Part shown: in pieces, positions 1 through 8,655 of the stretch
Position numbering within the stretch: the first letter of the stretch is position 1
Layout of the letters: every line of letters begins with the position of its first letter
Assembly: GCA_022571415.1 (NCBI GenBank)
Contig: JACZXW010000006.1
Span: 1-53,948 of the forward strand
Length of the DNA: 53,948 nt
Direction of reading: 5' to 3'
Origin: Pseudomonadota bacterium
GTDB taxonomy: Bacteria; Pseudomonadota; Gammaproteobacteria; Pseudomonadales; Azotimanducaceae
Translations under genes and position numbers: made by a program
Notes under the pieces: generated by a model
Told to the model about the DNA's origin: nothing
The model's input: only the letters and a program-made list of their open reading frames with translations
The model's database searches: none

Positions 1-755
1 AAACATCTTTGTACCTCTCCCAGGCAATGCAATACGGCGCGTTGAAACTTCTGGTCCTTGATCATGAAATCAACAACATCTTCGCCGTTTACACCCCGGC
101 CCGGCGCCCTGTCATGTAAATGCTGGAGATACATCTGGTAAGCGGTCAGGGACTTCAAGACGTTCATCCAGAGAATATTTTCATACTCGACGATTTCAGG
201 ATGATCAGGATTGAGGAGGTTAAGGCAGCCAACATCGAGGATGCGCGTGGTCATGTCCGCGCGTTCCAGGTTGCGGCCTATCTTGATAAAGTTATAGGCG
301 ATGTTATTGCTCATGCTCCCCAACAGGTAACCGGTAAGCTCATTGCATTGATTCATAATATCGATGAGGAACTTGTGACGACCATCTCGTTTAATGCCGT
401 GGTTTATATTTTTACGAAGATACAGATGTAGCTCGTTAACTTTTTCCCAGGCCTCATTCGGCATAATCTCACGGCTGGTTCTGGCATTCTCTCTGGCCAT
501 GGCCACCGACTTCCTGATAGAACACGACTCGTCCTCCAGGAGAAATTTGATGACATTTCGTTCGTTAGCGACGCTGAAGCGGCTGGTGAACTGCGCTTCA
601 TAACCCGTGATGCCGATTAAGCTCCCCCAGATATACTTCACCTTGGGCAGGTCCAGCATTAGATTGGTATTGACGCTGATCAGCCGGGCGGTGTTTTCCA
701 CGCGTTCAACGTAACGCCCAAACCAATACATTCTTTCTGCTACGCGGGAGAGCAT
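1..755 (-). CDS. Alpha-E domain protein (DUF403), 3' end outside window
   Basis: The minus strand is open from an ATG at 755 to the left edge, giving 251 codons that begin MLSRVAERMYWFGRYVERVE, the usual alpha-E (DUF403) opening. The family normally has about 310-330 residues, so roughly the last fifth lies outside. The protein is expected to be all-helical and cytosolic with unknown biochemistry. It starts 2 bases after the stop of the ATP-grasp gene at 758-2212, so the two are translationally coupled. This ATP-grasp plus alpha-E pairing is widespread in Proteobacteria and suggests a peptide-ligase-like system. Family membership is clear; the function is not. Confidence 0.85.
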   Translation of the reverse strand, partial: MLSRVAERMYWFGRYVERVENTARLISVNTNLMLDLPKVKYIWGSLIGITGYEAQFTSRFSVANERNVIKFLLEDESCSIRKSVAMARENARTSREIMPNEAWEKVNELHLYLRKNINHGIKRDGRHKFLIDIMNQCNELTGYLLGSMSNNIAYNFIKIGRNLERADMTTRILDVGCLNLLNPDHPEIVEYENILWMNVLKSLTAYQMYLQHLHDRAPGRGVNGEDVVDFMIKDQKFQRAVLHCLGEVQRC

Positions 756-757
756 GG

Positions 758-2212
758 TTATCGGGACCTCTTTGTGTCTTCAATTATCCAGGTATCTTTA
801 CTGCCACCACCCTGTGATGAATTGACCACCAGAGAACCTTTTTTCAGGGCAACACGGGTGAGGCCGCCGGCTGTGACAAAGGACCTGTCACCTTGCAGGA
901 TGAAAGGGCGCAGGTCTACATGTCTCGGTTCTATGCTCGATTCACATAGCGTCGGTACCGTGGATAAATTGATAATCGGCTGTGCGATATAATTTCTTGG
1001 ATTCGATTTAATGAGGCGTTTCATCTCCGCCGTGTGGCGTTTGCTTTTCCCTGGTCCGATGTACATGCCGTAACCACCGGATTCGTTGGCGGGTTTTACA
1101 ACCATGTTTTCGATATTCGTCAAAACGTGTTGAAGATGAGTCTTGTCCGAACAGATAAAACTCGGGACATTGGGTAATACGGGTTCCTCATCCAGGTAGT
1201 AACGAATCATTTCGGGAACAAAGGTATAGATCACCTTGTCATCAGCCACGCCGGCACCGGGTGCATTGGCAAGGGCCACTTGGCCTTTCTTCCACGCACG
1301 CATCAGCCCCTTGACACCAAGTGTCGAATTCTTGTTGAACACCTCCGGATCGAGAAACAGATCGTCAATGCGGCGATAAATAACATCCACCCGGGCAAGA
1401 CCTTCAACAGTTTTCATGTAGACATAGCCATCATCGCCCACCAGGAGATCGGATCCTTCTACCAGTTCGGCACCCATACGCTGTGCCAGAAAGGAATGCT
1501 CGAAGTAGGCTGAATTGTAAATCCCCGGTGTCAGTACAACGACCTCAGGAAAGTCTTTCGGTCTCGGGGAGATGGAGCTCAGCGTATCAAACAGATGCAT
1601 CGGATAATCATCCAGGGGAAGAATGTTGTAGTCCTCGAATAATTCCGGCATGACCCGCTTGCTGATGTTGCGATTTTCCAACATGTATGAGACGCCCGAA
1701 GGTACCCGCAAGTTGTCTTCCAGCACATACAGGGTGCCATCGGTGTCGCGGATCAGATCTGTACCACAGATATGTGCCCAGACTCCAAATTTTGGCGTAA
1801 CCCCCACGCATTCCTTACGGAAGTCCCTGGATGACGCCACAATATCCCGCGGCACAACCTTGTCCTTGAGTATTTTTTCGTCGTTGTAAACATCGTTGAT
1901 AAAAAGATTTAGTGCGGTCAGGCGCTGTTTCAATCCAATCTCGACCCGTTGCCATTCACTTTTCATGATTGTTCGCGGGATAATATCGAATGGCCATTCA
2001 CGATCGATGTTTTCACCCTCACTGTAGATAGTAAAGGTAATGCCCATGGTCCGGATCGCTAATTCTGCATCATGACGTCGAGCATTCAGGTCTTTTAGCG
2101 AACTCTTCTTCAGAAACCTGGCCAAGGCTCCAAGTCCGTGCCGCGCCCTGTTTTTCTGGGTCAGCAACTCATCGAATATTTTCGAGGATGTCTTGTAGTT
2201 GTTTAATTCCAT
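758..2212 (-). CDS. Circularly permuted ATP-grasp protein (DUF404/DUF407 type)
   Basis: 484 residues, the usual length of circularly permuted ATP-grasp type 2 proteins. Recognisable parts are GVWAHICGTDLIRD, VLEDNLRVPSGVSYMLENR (about 165-185), a VVLTPGIYNSAYFEHSFLA block, VVKPANESGGYGM as the ATP-grasp lysine/glycine region, and a C-terminal LRPFILQGD. The family is thought to catalyse ATP-dependent carboxylate-amine ligation, but no substrate is established. It is followed after 2 bases by the alpha-E gene and preceded 20 bases upstream by a GNAT gene. No transglutaminase-like partner is visible; it could lie beyond the left edge. Confidence 0.88.
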   Translation of the reverse strand: MELNNYKTSSKIFDELLTQKNRARHGLGALARFLKKSSLKDLNARRHDAELAIRTMGITFTIYSEGENIDREWPFDIIPRTIMKSEWQRVEIGLKQRLTALNLFINDVYNDEKILKDKVVPRDIVASSRDFRKECVGVTPKFGVWAHICGTDLIRDTDGTLYVLEDNLRVPSGVSYMLENRNISKRVMPELFEDYNILPLDDYPMHLFDTLSSISPRPKDFPEVVVLTPGIYNSAYFEHSFLAQRMGAELVEGSDLLVGDDGYVYMKTVEGLARVDVIYRRIDDLFLDPEVFNKNSTLGVKGLMRAWKKGQVALANAPGAGVADDKVIYTFVPEMIRYYLDEEPVLPNVPSFICSDKTHLQHVLTNIENMVVKPANESGGYGMYIGPGKSKRHTAEMKRLIKSNPRNYIAQPIINLSTVPTLCESSIEPRHVDLRPFILQGDRSFVTAGGLTRVALKKGSLVVNSSQGGGSKDTWIIEDTKRSR

Positions 2213-2232
2213 TTAATTGTCTGTAATAACCT

Positions 2233-2715
2233 TCATGGTGTAACGAATTCCTCTTCCAGAATACGGTAATCAGTCTCTATCATGCCGAGCCTGAGATAGG
2301 TCCTTATCGCGCTTTCGTTCTCCTTTTCGACGTATAGCCGTATACCACAAACGTCGTTTTCTTTTTCGGCCAAGTCATGGACATGCTGGTACATTCTGCT
2401 GAATATTCCCTCCCTCCTGAATCGCTCTGGGACATAGACGCTTTGAATCCACCAGAAGAGTCCGTTGCGCCAGTCACTCCATTCCGTAGTTATTGCCAGG
2501 CAACCTGCAATTTCATCACCTGATCCATCATTGAAAAGTGCGACCAGATAAAAACCGAGGTCATTGTCCATAATCATGCGCGCAACGCCGGACTGGATAA
2601 TTTCTTGATCAAGTTGCTTGCTCTCTGTTTCCAGGGCCATTGCCTTATTAAATCCGGCAATGATACTTGTGTCTTGTGCTTCGGCTTTGCGAATTTTAAT
2701 CATGTCTTTACTCAA
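2233..2715 (-). CDS. GNAT family N-acetyltransferase
   Basis: 160 residues with a GNAT fold: N-terminal IRKAEAQDTSIIAGFNKAMA, a central strand with IQSVYVPERFRREGIFSRM carrying the acetyl-CoA loop (RxxG), and the C-terminal LYVEKENESAIRTYLRLGM block. This probably transfers an acetyl group to a small molecule or protein amine; the substrate cannot be read from the sequence. It lies between pepQ (27 bases upstream) and the ATP-grasp gene (20 bases downstream) on the same strand, so an operon is likely. Confidence 0.85.
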   Translation of the reverse strand: MSKDMIKIRKAEAQDTSIIAGFNKAMALETESKQLDQEIIQSGVARMIMDNDLGFYLVALFNDGSGDEIAGCLAITTEWSDWRNGLFWWIQSVYVPERFRREGIFSRMYQHVHDLAEKENDVCGIRLYVEKENESAIRTYLRLGMIETDYRILEEEFVTP

Positions 2716-2742
2716 CTGTTAGCACGGCAGCAAAATTGATGT

Positions 2743-4080
2743 TCAGGTCAACTGTGCATCGAATGCGTTCCGCGTGAGATTAACCGGCCCGTCATCCAGC
2801 ATTGCGATATTGTCTTCTATCCGGATGCCACCACAGGGGATCAGTTCTTCGATCAATTGCCAATTAACCTGCCTGGCGTGGGTCGACTGTCTCAGCCTGT
2901 TAAGCAGCATCGGTATGAAATAGAGTCCGGGTTCGATGGTAAATACCTGTCTGTTTTCAACTGTCCTGGTTAGCCTAAGTGCAGGATATTTTTCAGGAGC
3001 TGCTTTCTCATCCCCATCTGCAGATTTCTGCAGACCTGCTACGTCATGAGTTTGCAACCCAAGAAGATGACCCAGCCCGTGAGGGAAAAAAGTAAACGTC
3101 AGATTACTCTCAACCATGCTTTCTTCATTCATGTTAACGATTTTGAAATCTCGCAGGACTCCAGCCAGTCTCAGGTGCATCTTTTCGTTCAGGTCTGCAT
3201 AGTTCAACCCTGGTCGGATTTCGTCGATGATAGCAAGTTGTTGTGTGTTGACTGCATCGATCAAATCCTGAAACAGACCGTTGCCCACGGCATAGGTTCG
3301 GGTAATATCGGCCGCATAACCATTCTTGTTGGCGCCCGCATCTATCAGTAAGGAGTAAATAGTGGCGGGTGCCTGCTTCTCGTAGTATTGATAATGCAGG
3401 ATTGCGCCGTGCTCGTTCAGTGCGACGATGCCGGAATAGGGAGTTTCTTTTTCCCGGTGAGCGATGGCGGCAAGGTAGCGGTGCTGAATCTCAAATTCGG
3501 AGCATCCCATACGAAAAGCCTCTTCTGCCACACGATGCCCGGATACTGCAATATTATTGGCAATCTGCAGGCAGGCAATTTCGTAATCAGTCTTATAGGC
3601 ACGGTGGTAGTGGATCTCAGAAAGCAGGTTTTGCGGGTTGATTTGTGCAATACCCCAATCTCTTGCGAGGCCTGTCTCTTCCCCGATAAACGCCAGGGAT
3701 CCGGGATCGCCGATTCGATTGCTTGCATCCGACAGGGACCGGATTGCTTGTATTTCCCACTGGGCTACCCAGAAGCCATCCGGATCTGACGCAGGCTTGT
3801 GCCAATAGTCTTGTCGTTGGTTAAACAACAACAGGGGTTTCTCTCCTGCTCGCATCAGGATAAACGAATCATCGTTATCGTCGATCGGCAGCCAGGTCTT
3901 GAAGTGGGGGTTTACTTTAAAAGGATAGGGATGATCGTCGAGGAACCCGTACTTTAATGTACCGGAAGGAATGAGCACACCACTGCACCCACATGATGCC
4001 AGGGCTTTCTCATAGCGATGCTGTACCTGGGACAGATGGTCCTTGTAGAGAGATTCAACGTCCATGGAAATCTCTTGCAT
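2743..4080 (-). CDS. pepQ: Xaa-Pro dipeptidase PepQ
   Basis: 445 residues, close to the 443 of E. coli PepQ. A cytosolic dimetal M24 peptidase that hydrolyses Xaa-Pro dipeptides. The N-terminal FLDDHPYPFKVNPHFKTW block is diagnostic for PepQ. The five metal ligands are present: D247 and D258 (LLIDAGA, AADITRTY), H338 (PHGLGHLLGL), E383 (IEPGLYF) and E422 (GIRIEDN). The start at 4080 is supported by an AAGGAAG ribosome site 6 bases upstream. It is first in a run pepQ-GNAT-ATP-grasp-alpha-E. Bacterial PepQ enzymes also have side activity on some organophosphates. Confidence 0.96.
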   Translation of the reverse strand: MQEISMDVESLYKDHLSQVQHRYEKALASCGCSGVLIPSGTLKYGFLDDHPYPFKVNPHFKTWLPIDDNDDSFILMRAGEKPLLLFNQRQDYWHKPASDPDGFWVAQWEIQAIRSLSDASNRIGDPGSLAFIGEETGLARDWGIAQINPQNLLSEIHYHRAYKTDYEIACLQIANNIAVSGHRVAEEAFRMGCSEFEIQHRYLAAIAHREKETPYSGIVALNEHGAILHYQYYEKQAPATIYSLLIDAGANKNGYAADITRTYAVGNGLFQDLIDAVNTQQLAIIDEIRPGLNYADLNEKMHLRLAGVLRDFKIVNMNEESMVESNLTFTFFPHGLGHLLGLQTHDVAGLQKSADGDEKAAPEKYPALRLTRTVENRQVFTIEPGLYFIPMLLNRLRQSTHARQVNWQLIEELIPCGGIRIEDNIAMLDDGPVNLTRNAFDAQLT

Positions 4081-4225
4081 GATTGCTTCCTTTCAGAATC
4101 AATGTTAGGCCATGACTATGACATCAAACCAGCTGCCGGACACCTTAATTGTTTCTGCCAAGAAAAACGCTTGACCATAACAACCTCTACTGGCGGTAGA
4201 GCGGATTCGCATTCCCTTGTTAAAA

Positions 4226-4804
4226 TTATAAAAAATGCCCCATCCTTGTGCGCTTGGTGGCGAGATAAGCATCACTGTGTTTATTGGCTGGGACGAGTAG
4301 GGGTATCCGGGCTGTCACCTGAACACCTGCGCGCTCCAGTGCACTTATTTTCTCCGGATTATTTGTCAGCAGGTTAACGCTCGAGATTTCCAACTCTTGC
4401 AGTATTTCGATTGCTTGTCGGTATGAGCGGGCGTCAATGGGTAAATCGAGCATTTCATTGGCCTCAATCGTGTCATAACCTTGCTCCTGCAATGCATAGG
4501 CACGAATTTTATCGCCAAGACCGATACCGCGGCCTTCCTGATGGAGGTAGATGATCAAGCCGCTATGGCGTGAGATGTAGTCAAGCGCGTGGTCTAATTG
4601 TTGTTTGCAATCGCATTTGCACGATGCGAATACCTCGGAAGTAATGCAGGATGAATGGATGCGCAGGTTTACTGACCGGCTTGTATCCATAATCCCGGAC
4701 AAAATAGCCAGTGGTTCGTTCATGGCATCATCGCGGTAGGTTCTAAAACGCATGACCCCGAATTGTGTCGGTAAATTGGTCTCTGCATACATTTTAAGAG
4801 GCAT
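4226..4804 (-). CDS. ribA: GTP cyclohydrolase II (RibA)
   Basis: 192 residues, the length of a stand-alone GTP cyclohydrolase II, which opens GTP to the pyrimidine precursor of riboflavin. Zinc ligands are C53, C64 and C66 (CKCDC). The HQEGRGIGLGDKIRAYALQ block holds the substrate-binding and Tyr residues, followed by QGYDTIEAN and LLTNNPEKI. No RibB domain is fused. The segment before the zinc site reads HSSCITSEVF where E. coli has HSECLTGDAL, so this is a divergent member. A hairpin (CTCTAC/GTAGAG arms, about 4185-4201) lies downstream without a clear U-tract. The lumazine synthase of the same pathway is far away at 42948. Confidence 0.92.
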   Translation of the reverse strand: MPLKMYAETNLPTQFGVMRFRTYRDDAMNEPLAILSGIMDTSRSVNLRIHSSCITSEVFASCKCDCKQQLDHALDYISRHSGLIIYLHQEGRGIGLGDKIRAYALQEQGYDTIEANEMLDLPIDARSYRQAIEILQELEISSVNLLTNNPEKISALERAGVQVTARIPLLVPANKHSDAYLATKRTRMGHFL

Positions 4805-4990
4805 GGTTGGACTCCCGGGGAAGTGGATAAGCCACCACTGGATTACAGATACGATAGAGAGGAATTCGTAGAGCCTATGGCTTTGCCGAAGTGGTATGGC
4901 GGGTCACTAGGATGACCGTTCTCAAAGTTACTTGATTTGCGAATTAGAAACCAGTATTTACAATCTACTATTCACGCCGTAAATCAGGGG

Positions 4991-6754
4991 TTAGAAACGG
5001 TACAACTTTTTCCCGCCCTTTGGTCGAATGTTGAATCGTTTATCCGACCATCGATACTGGTCGCAGTTTGCAGACACAATTTCTTCGAATTGTTGGTTGA
5101 TGTTTAGCAGCATGGTTTTGTCATCTGCTGCAGCATTATAGTCGCATCGATGCAGATACAGGCGAAAGCCAGGGTCTTCCCGCAAGGCGATGCCGAAAAC
5201 CAGCGCTGCATGACTTTCTCTTAAGAGATAAGGTAAGGCCAGAGTGGTGAGCGCGTCGACCTTAAAAAATGGAACAAACGCGCCGCTACGCAGTCTTGGT
5301 TGCTGATCCGGGCAGAGGGTTACAACCTCGCCATCGCCCAGCCTTTGCAATAATTCCAGACGGCATCGTTTTGTATGGTCCAGTAGCGCAATCCCCATCG
5401 AACATCGTTGCTGCCTGATAAGCTGATCGATGCTGGTGGTCTTGTTCGGGTGGTAATACTCCGTAACCTTGAACCCTTGTCCAAGATAACGCATCACTAC
5501 TTCCCTGTTTCCAAGGGGAGGCGTCATAACGATAGCGGACCCTTCGATCATATTTTCCAGCCCCTCAACAGAGAGCAGCAGGGAGTAAAAGCGGTCGTCG
5601 TTGCAATACCAGATTCTGCCCGTTTCCAATATCGTCTTGGAGAATTCGCGAACTGATCTTTTTATCAGATGCTGTCGTTCCACATCATCTTGGCGTGCAT
5701 AGCAGATAGAGACATTTCGGCTGGTCACTTTTAAGTGCTTACCGCGGATCAATGAAAAATAAGCGGCGAGTGAGGCAGACAGTAGATGCAGGGTCGCAAG
5801 ATTCGGCACTGCGGCGATGCGCAGCAGGATCGAGATGATCGCTTTTTCACCCATCACCCTGACGGGATGATCCGGGAATTGGTACAGCTCCTTGTCACCG
5901 TCTTCGCGAGTACGAAAGCGTTTGTATGACCAGAGATACTGTTCAGGAACTTGTCTAACCGCATTTTCGACGGCATCGTTTAATGTCTGGATAGTAACGG
6001 GTTCCTCAGGTAATCCGGTGTCAACTTGATTCAGTATTACTTTAAACCCCGCGCTCTTCTCCAGTCTCTTGCAATATGCAACAACACAGATCGCACCGGT
6101 TCGACTGGCCAGTCCCGGAATAAGCCGGCTGGTTAATGCGCGTTGCCCAAAGAAACGAGCGAAGACACCCGTGTCTACATCTGGCTCTTGATCAGGCATG
6201 GCGCCGATTGCGCCACCTCTCTTGAGTATCTGTAATTGCGTCCTAATACCGCTGACATCAGCAGTGACGAAAGTGGTACCCGTGCGTGATCGACAGGCTT
6301 GTATAAAATCATCAATGACCGGTGAGCGGTTAGGCAGGTACATGTGCGTCAGGGCGTAGTGACTGCCAAGGAAATGGTTAATGAGTTCCCAGTTTCCGAG
6401 GTGCGGAATGACAAAGATAATGCCCTGTCCCGCAACTCGTCTCTCATCCAGTTCTGCTTTTCCCTCTACCGAAACGATGGACTGCAGGCAGGTCGTGCTC
6501 GGTGACCCCCAGGCAAGCGCACTCTCCATAGCTGTCTTGCCGGTCTCACGGAGGCTCCGTCTGGTGAGGTCGCGTTTCTGTTTCTCACTAAGTTGCGGGT
6601 AGCAGAGGTCGATGTTTTCCCTGGAAACCCGTGCCATCCGCGAGTTGCTCAACCAGAGGATCGAACCAAGCAATACCCCGGCCCCTTGCAGTAGCCGCAG
6701 GGGCAATATCGATAGGACACTGAGCAGCAGGTGAAACAGGCGACTTTTGAGCAC
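4991..6754 (-). CDS. Tandem-fused lipid A (LpxL/HtrB-like) acyltransferase
   Basis: 587 residues, about twice the usual LpxL length, holding two LABLAT acyltransferase domains. Domain 1 (about 1-295) has an N-terminal membrane helix, the catalytic HLGNWE (H118, E123), MPDQEPD (186-192) and YLWSYKRFR (273-281). Domain 2 (about 300-587) repeats the pattern: helix, PPLGNRE (412-418), CPDQQP (481-486) and YRWSDKRFN (567-575). In domain 2 the catalytic His is replaced by P413 while E418 remains, so it is probably inactive or structural. Expected role: secondary acylation of lipid A at the inner membrane from acyl-ACP. The start is a GTG at 6754. Confidence 0.9.
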   Translation of the reverse strand: MLKSRLFHLLLSVLSILPLRLLQGAGVLLGSILWLSNSRMARVSRENIDLCYPQLSEKQKRDLTRRSLRETGKTAMESALAWGSPSTTCLQSIVSVEGKAELDERRVAGQGIIFVIPHLGNWELINHFLGSHYALTHMYLPNRSPVIDDFIQACRSRTGTTFVTADVSGIRTQLQILKRGGAIGAMPDQEPDVDTGVFARFFGQRALTSRLIPGLASRTGAICVVAYCKRLEKSAGFKVILNQVDTGLPEEPVTIQTLNDAVENAVRQVPEQYLWSYKRFRTREDGDKELYQFPDHPVRVMGEKAIISILLRIAAVPNLATLHLLSASLAAYFSLIRGKHLKVTSRNVSICYARQDDVERQHLIKRSVREFSKTILETGRIWYCNDDRFYSLLLSVEGLENMIEGSAIVMTPPLGNREVVMRYLGQGFKVTEYYHPNKTTSIDQLIRQQRCSMGIALLDHTKRCRLELLQRLGDGEVVTLCPDQQPRLRSGAFVPFFKVDALTTLALPYLLRESHAALVFGIALREDPGFRLYLHRCDYNAAADDKTMLLNINQQFEEIVSANCDQYRWSDKRFNIRPKGGKKLYRF

Positions 6755-6815
6755 GGGCGTTAAAATGGCTGGAGGTGGGTAAGGGTGACAGAATCTACAT
6801 GAAAATATAGCGATA

Positions 6816-6860
6816 AGATAATGAATTTACAGATAATTGAAGCTAAGATAATAAAGGTAC
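6816..6860. repeat. Three direct repeats of AGATAAT at 15-base spacing
   Basis: AGATAAT occurs at 6816, 6831 and 6846, exactly 15 bases apart, in the divergent region between the tandem acyltransferase (start 6754) and the MAPEG gene (start 6940). The eight bases between copies are not conserved. The arrangement would suit a regulator binding direct repeats, but the region is AT-rich and the motif short. Confidence 0.4.
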
Positions 6861-6939
6861 TCTGTGTAGAGAAGTTAAACTGACCCATGCCAGGAGATCC
6901 CTGGTGTACGCTTCACAATAATAACAGCGGAGAGAAATT

Positions 6940-7326
6940 ATGGAACTAGTCGCCATTGTGACCTTACTGGCCATCACGGAATTCATTATTTTTGGTGTCC
7001 AGGTGGGATCAGCTCGCGGGAAATACGGCATACAGGCACCCGCCACAACGGGTCATGAGATATTTGAACGCCGCTATCGCGTGCACTACAACACACTGGA
7101 GCAGTTGATTATTTTTCTTCCCGGACTTTGGCTTTTTGGGTTTTATATTGGTTATACCTGGGCGGCGGGACTTGGTGTTATCTACCTGATAGGGCGGGTC
7201 TTGTACGCTATGTCATATGTCAAAGACCCAGCGTCAAGGGGAACCGGTATGCTTCTATCAATTCTTCCCTGCTGGGTGCTCATCATCGGTGGTCTTGCAG
7301 GTGCAATCTGGCACCTGATCACTTGA
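6940..7326 (+). CDS. MAPEG family membrane protein
   Basis: 128 residues, four predicted membrane helices, and the MAPEG signature GHEIFERRYRVHYNTLEQL at about 39-57. MAPEG proteins are small trimeric membrane proteins, several with glutathione transferase or peroxidase activity; the bacterial substrate is usually unknown. The start ATG follows a GGAGAG ribosome site. The 3' end overlaps the convergent gene at 7319-7606 by 8 bases. Confidence 0.9.
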   Translation: MELVAIVTLLAITEFIIFGVQVGSARGKYGIQAPATTGHEIFERRYRVHYNTLEQLIIFLPGLWLFGFYIGYTWAAGLGVIYLIGRVLYAMSYVKDPASRGTGMLLSILPCWVLIIGGLAGAIWHLIT

Positions 7327-7606
7327 GCTGATGTTGCGCGGCAGTCGCGCGCAACAACTGCAGCGCCTTGTCTGCGGTTGCATCGTCCAGTAAATAACTA
7401 ATTGCGCGGACGAAGGGTGCAGGTGCCCGTTGCAACTGCATGGTATGAATCCAGGTGTTCAGGCTCGATTTCCGGTTAAACGGGTTCTGGGTCAGGATCT
7501 CAATCAGCTGCGCCCGGATATCCTCATCCTCCCGGGCAACAGACATAAGCTGCACGAATGGCTCATCATCAGGTTGTGAAAAGAACTTGTTCAAATGCTT
7601 AAACAA
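7319..7606 (-). CDS. Small conserved-looking protein of unknown function
   Basis: 95 residues, no family recognised. The sequence is predicted mostly helical with charged and hydrophobic residues alternating (FVQLMSVAREDEDIRAQLIE, then FVRAISYLLDDATADKALQL), no signal peptide and no membrane segment. Its composition resembles a real cytosolic protein rather than a shadow frame. It fills the only gap between MAPEG and the molybdenum hydroxylase genes and ends 8 bases inside the MAPEG gene from the opposite side. Confidence 0.6.
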   Translation of the reverse strand: MFKHLNKFFSQPDDEPFVQLMSVAREDEDIRAQLIEILTQNPFNRKSSLNTWIHTMQLQRAPAPFVRAISYLLDDATADKALQLLRATAAQHQLK

Positions 7607-7720
7607 CCGGCTTGTCCCTTTTCGACGGTCTAATTAGTGTAGCACCACGGGATCATCACACGCCTGCCAGCTTCTTATTCAGATTGCTCCCATGGTACTG
7701 GCTACTGCGGCGTGATATAT

Positions 7721-7745
7721 ATAGCCACCTGAATTTGAAGGCTAT
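7721..7745. promoter_or_regulatory. Inverted repeat upstream of the molybdenum hydroxylase operon
   Basis: ATAGCC at 7721 is repeated inverted as GGCTAT at 7740-7745, with 13 bases between the arms. It follows a TGATATATA stretch (7713-7721) that resembles an extended -10 element and lies 35 bases before the first start codon. It could be an operator or a leader hairpin; nothing in the sequence identifies the regulator. Confidence 0.35.
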
Positions 7746-7779
7746 TTCAGCTGGTTTCAATTCCTAGAAAGGAGGGAAA

Positions 7780-8655
7780 ATGGTTTCTGTTGTATATGAA
7801 GCACCTGCGTCTGTTCAGGATGCGGTAGCGCTGCTGTCTGGCGCAGAAATAACAGCCACAGTGCTGGCAGGTGGCACAGACCTTATTATTCAAATGCAGG
7901 GTCTGGTGAATGAATCCCGGTTGCTCGTTGATTTGAAAAAAATCCCCGCAATGATGGAGGCGACCCTTGACGCCGAGGGACTTCAGTTAGGTCCTTGCAT
8001 GTCCTGTGCGGAGCTCACCTCACGTGAAGATATTAAATCGGTATACCCAGGGTTGATTGAAGCCGCCTACCTGATCGGCTCTACCCAGATCCAGGGAAGA
8101 GCCAGCGTTGGCGGTAACCTCTGCAATTCGTCACCCGCAGCAGACACGGTTCCGGCGCTGATTGTCAATAATGCACAATGTGTGATTGTCGGCCCGTCGG
8201 GTGAAAGGAGTATACAGGTGGAAGATTTTGCCACAGGCGTCGGCCAGAATTGCCTGGAAAAAGGAGAACTGCTCAGCCTGATCAGGATTCCGCTCCCCGC
8301 CGCCAATACTTCTGATGCCTATCTTCGATTTATTCCCAGAACGGAAATGGATATCGCGGTCGCCGGTGCAGCTGTCAGTATCACTCTGGACGATGATGGA
8401 ATTTGTACTGCGGCCCGGGTCAGCATCGGTGCAGTTGCGCCAACTGTGCTGGTGGTAGCAAAAGCCGCAGAGGTTCTGCTGGGCACAAAAGTCGATGTGC
8501 AGGCATTACAGGCCGTGGCCGAAGCTGCAAGCAAAGCTTCAAGTCCTATCACGGACCGTCGCGGTACGGATGAATATCGGCGACATGTGGTGGGCGTGCT
8601 GGCGAAACGGGCTGCGGCGATTGCGGCCGAACGCGTAAGAGGTATTCAGTCATGA
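7780..8655 (+). CDS. Molybdenum hydroxylase FAD-binding (medium) subunit
   Basis: 291 residues, the usual size of CoxM/XdhB-type subunits. It passes electrons from the iron-sulfur subunit to the FAD acceptor site. FAD-binding motifs are LAGGTDLIIQ (about 29-38) and the block QGRASVGGNLCNSSPAAD (about 105-122). A strong AAAGGAGGG ribosome site (7768-7775) sits 4 bases before the ATG. The stop overlaps the next gene by 4 bases. Gene order medium-small-large is that of coxMSL-type operons, but the substrate is decided by the large subunit, which is not a CO dehydrogenase. Confidence 0.93.
   Translation: MVSVVYEAPASVQDAVALLSGAEITATVLAGGTDLIIQMQGLVNESRLLVDLKKIPAMMEATLDAEGLQLGPCMSCAELTSREDIKSVYPGLIEAAYLIGSTQIQGRASVGGNLCNSSPAADTVPALIVNNAQCVIVGPSGERSIQVEDFATGVGQNCLEKGELLSLIRIPLPAANTSDAYLRFIPRTEMDIAVAGAAVSITLDDDGICTAARVSIGAVAPTVLVVAKAAEVLLGTKVDVQALQAVAEAASKASSPITDRRGTDEYRRHVVGVLAKRAAAIAAERVRGIQS

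Noticed and set aside
4185-4201. Intrinsic terminator of ribA
   Set aside because: The CTCTAC/GTAGAG hairpin is not followed by a run of U on the minus strand.
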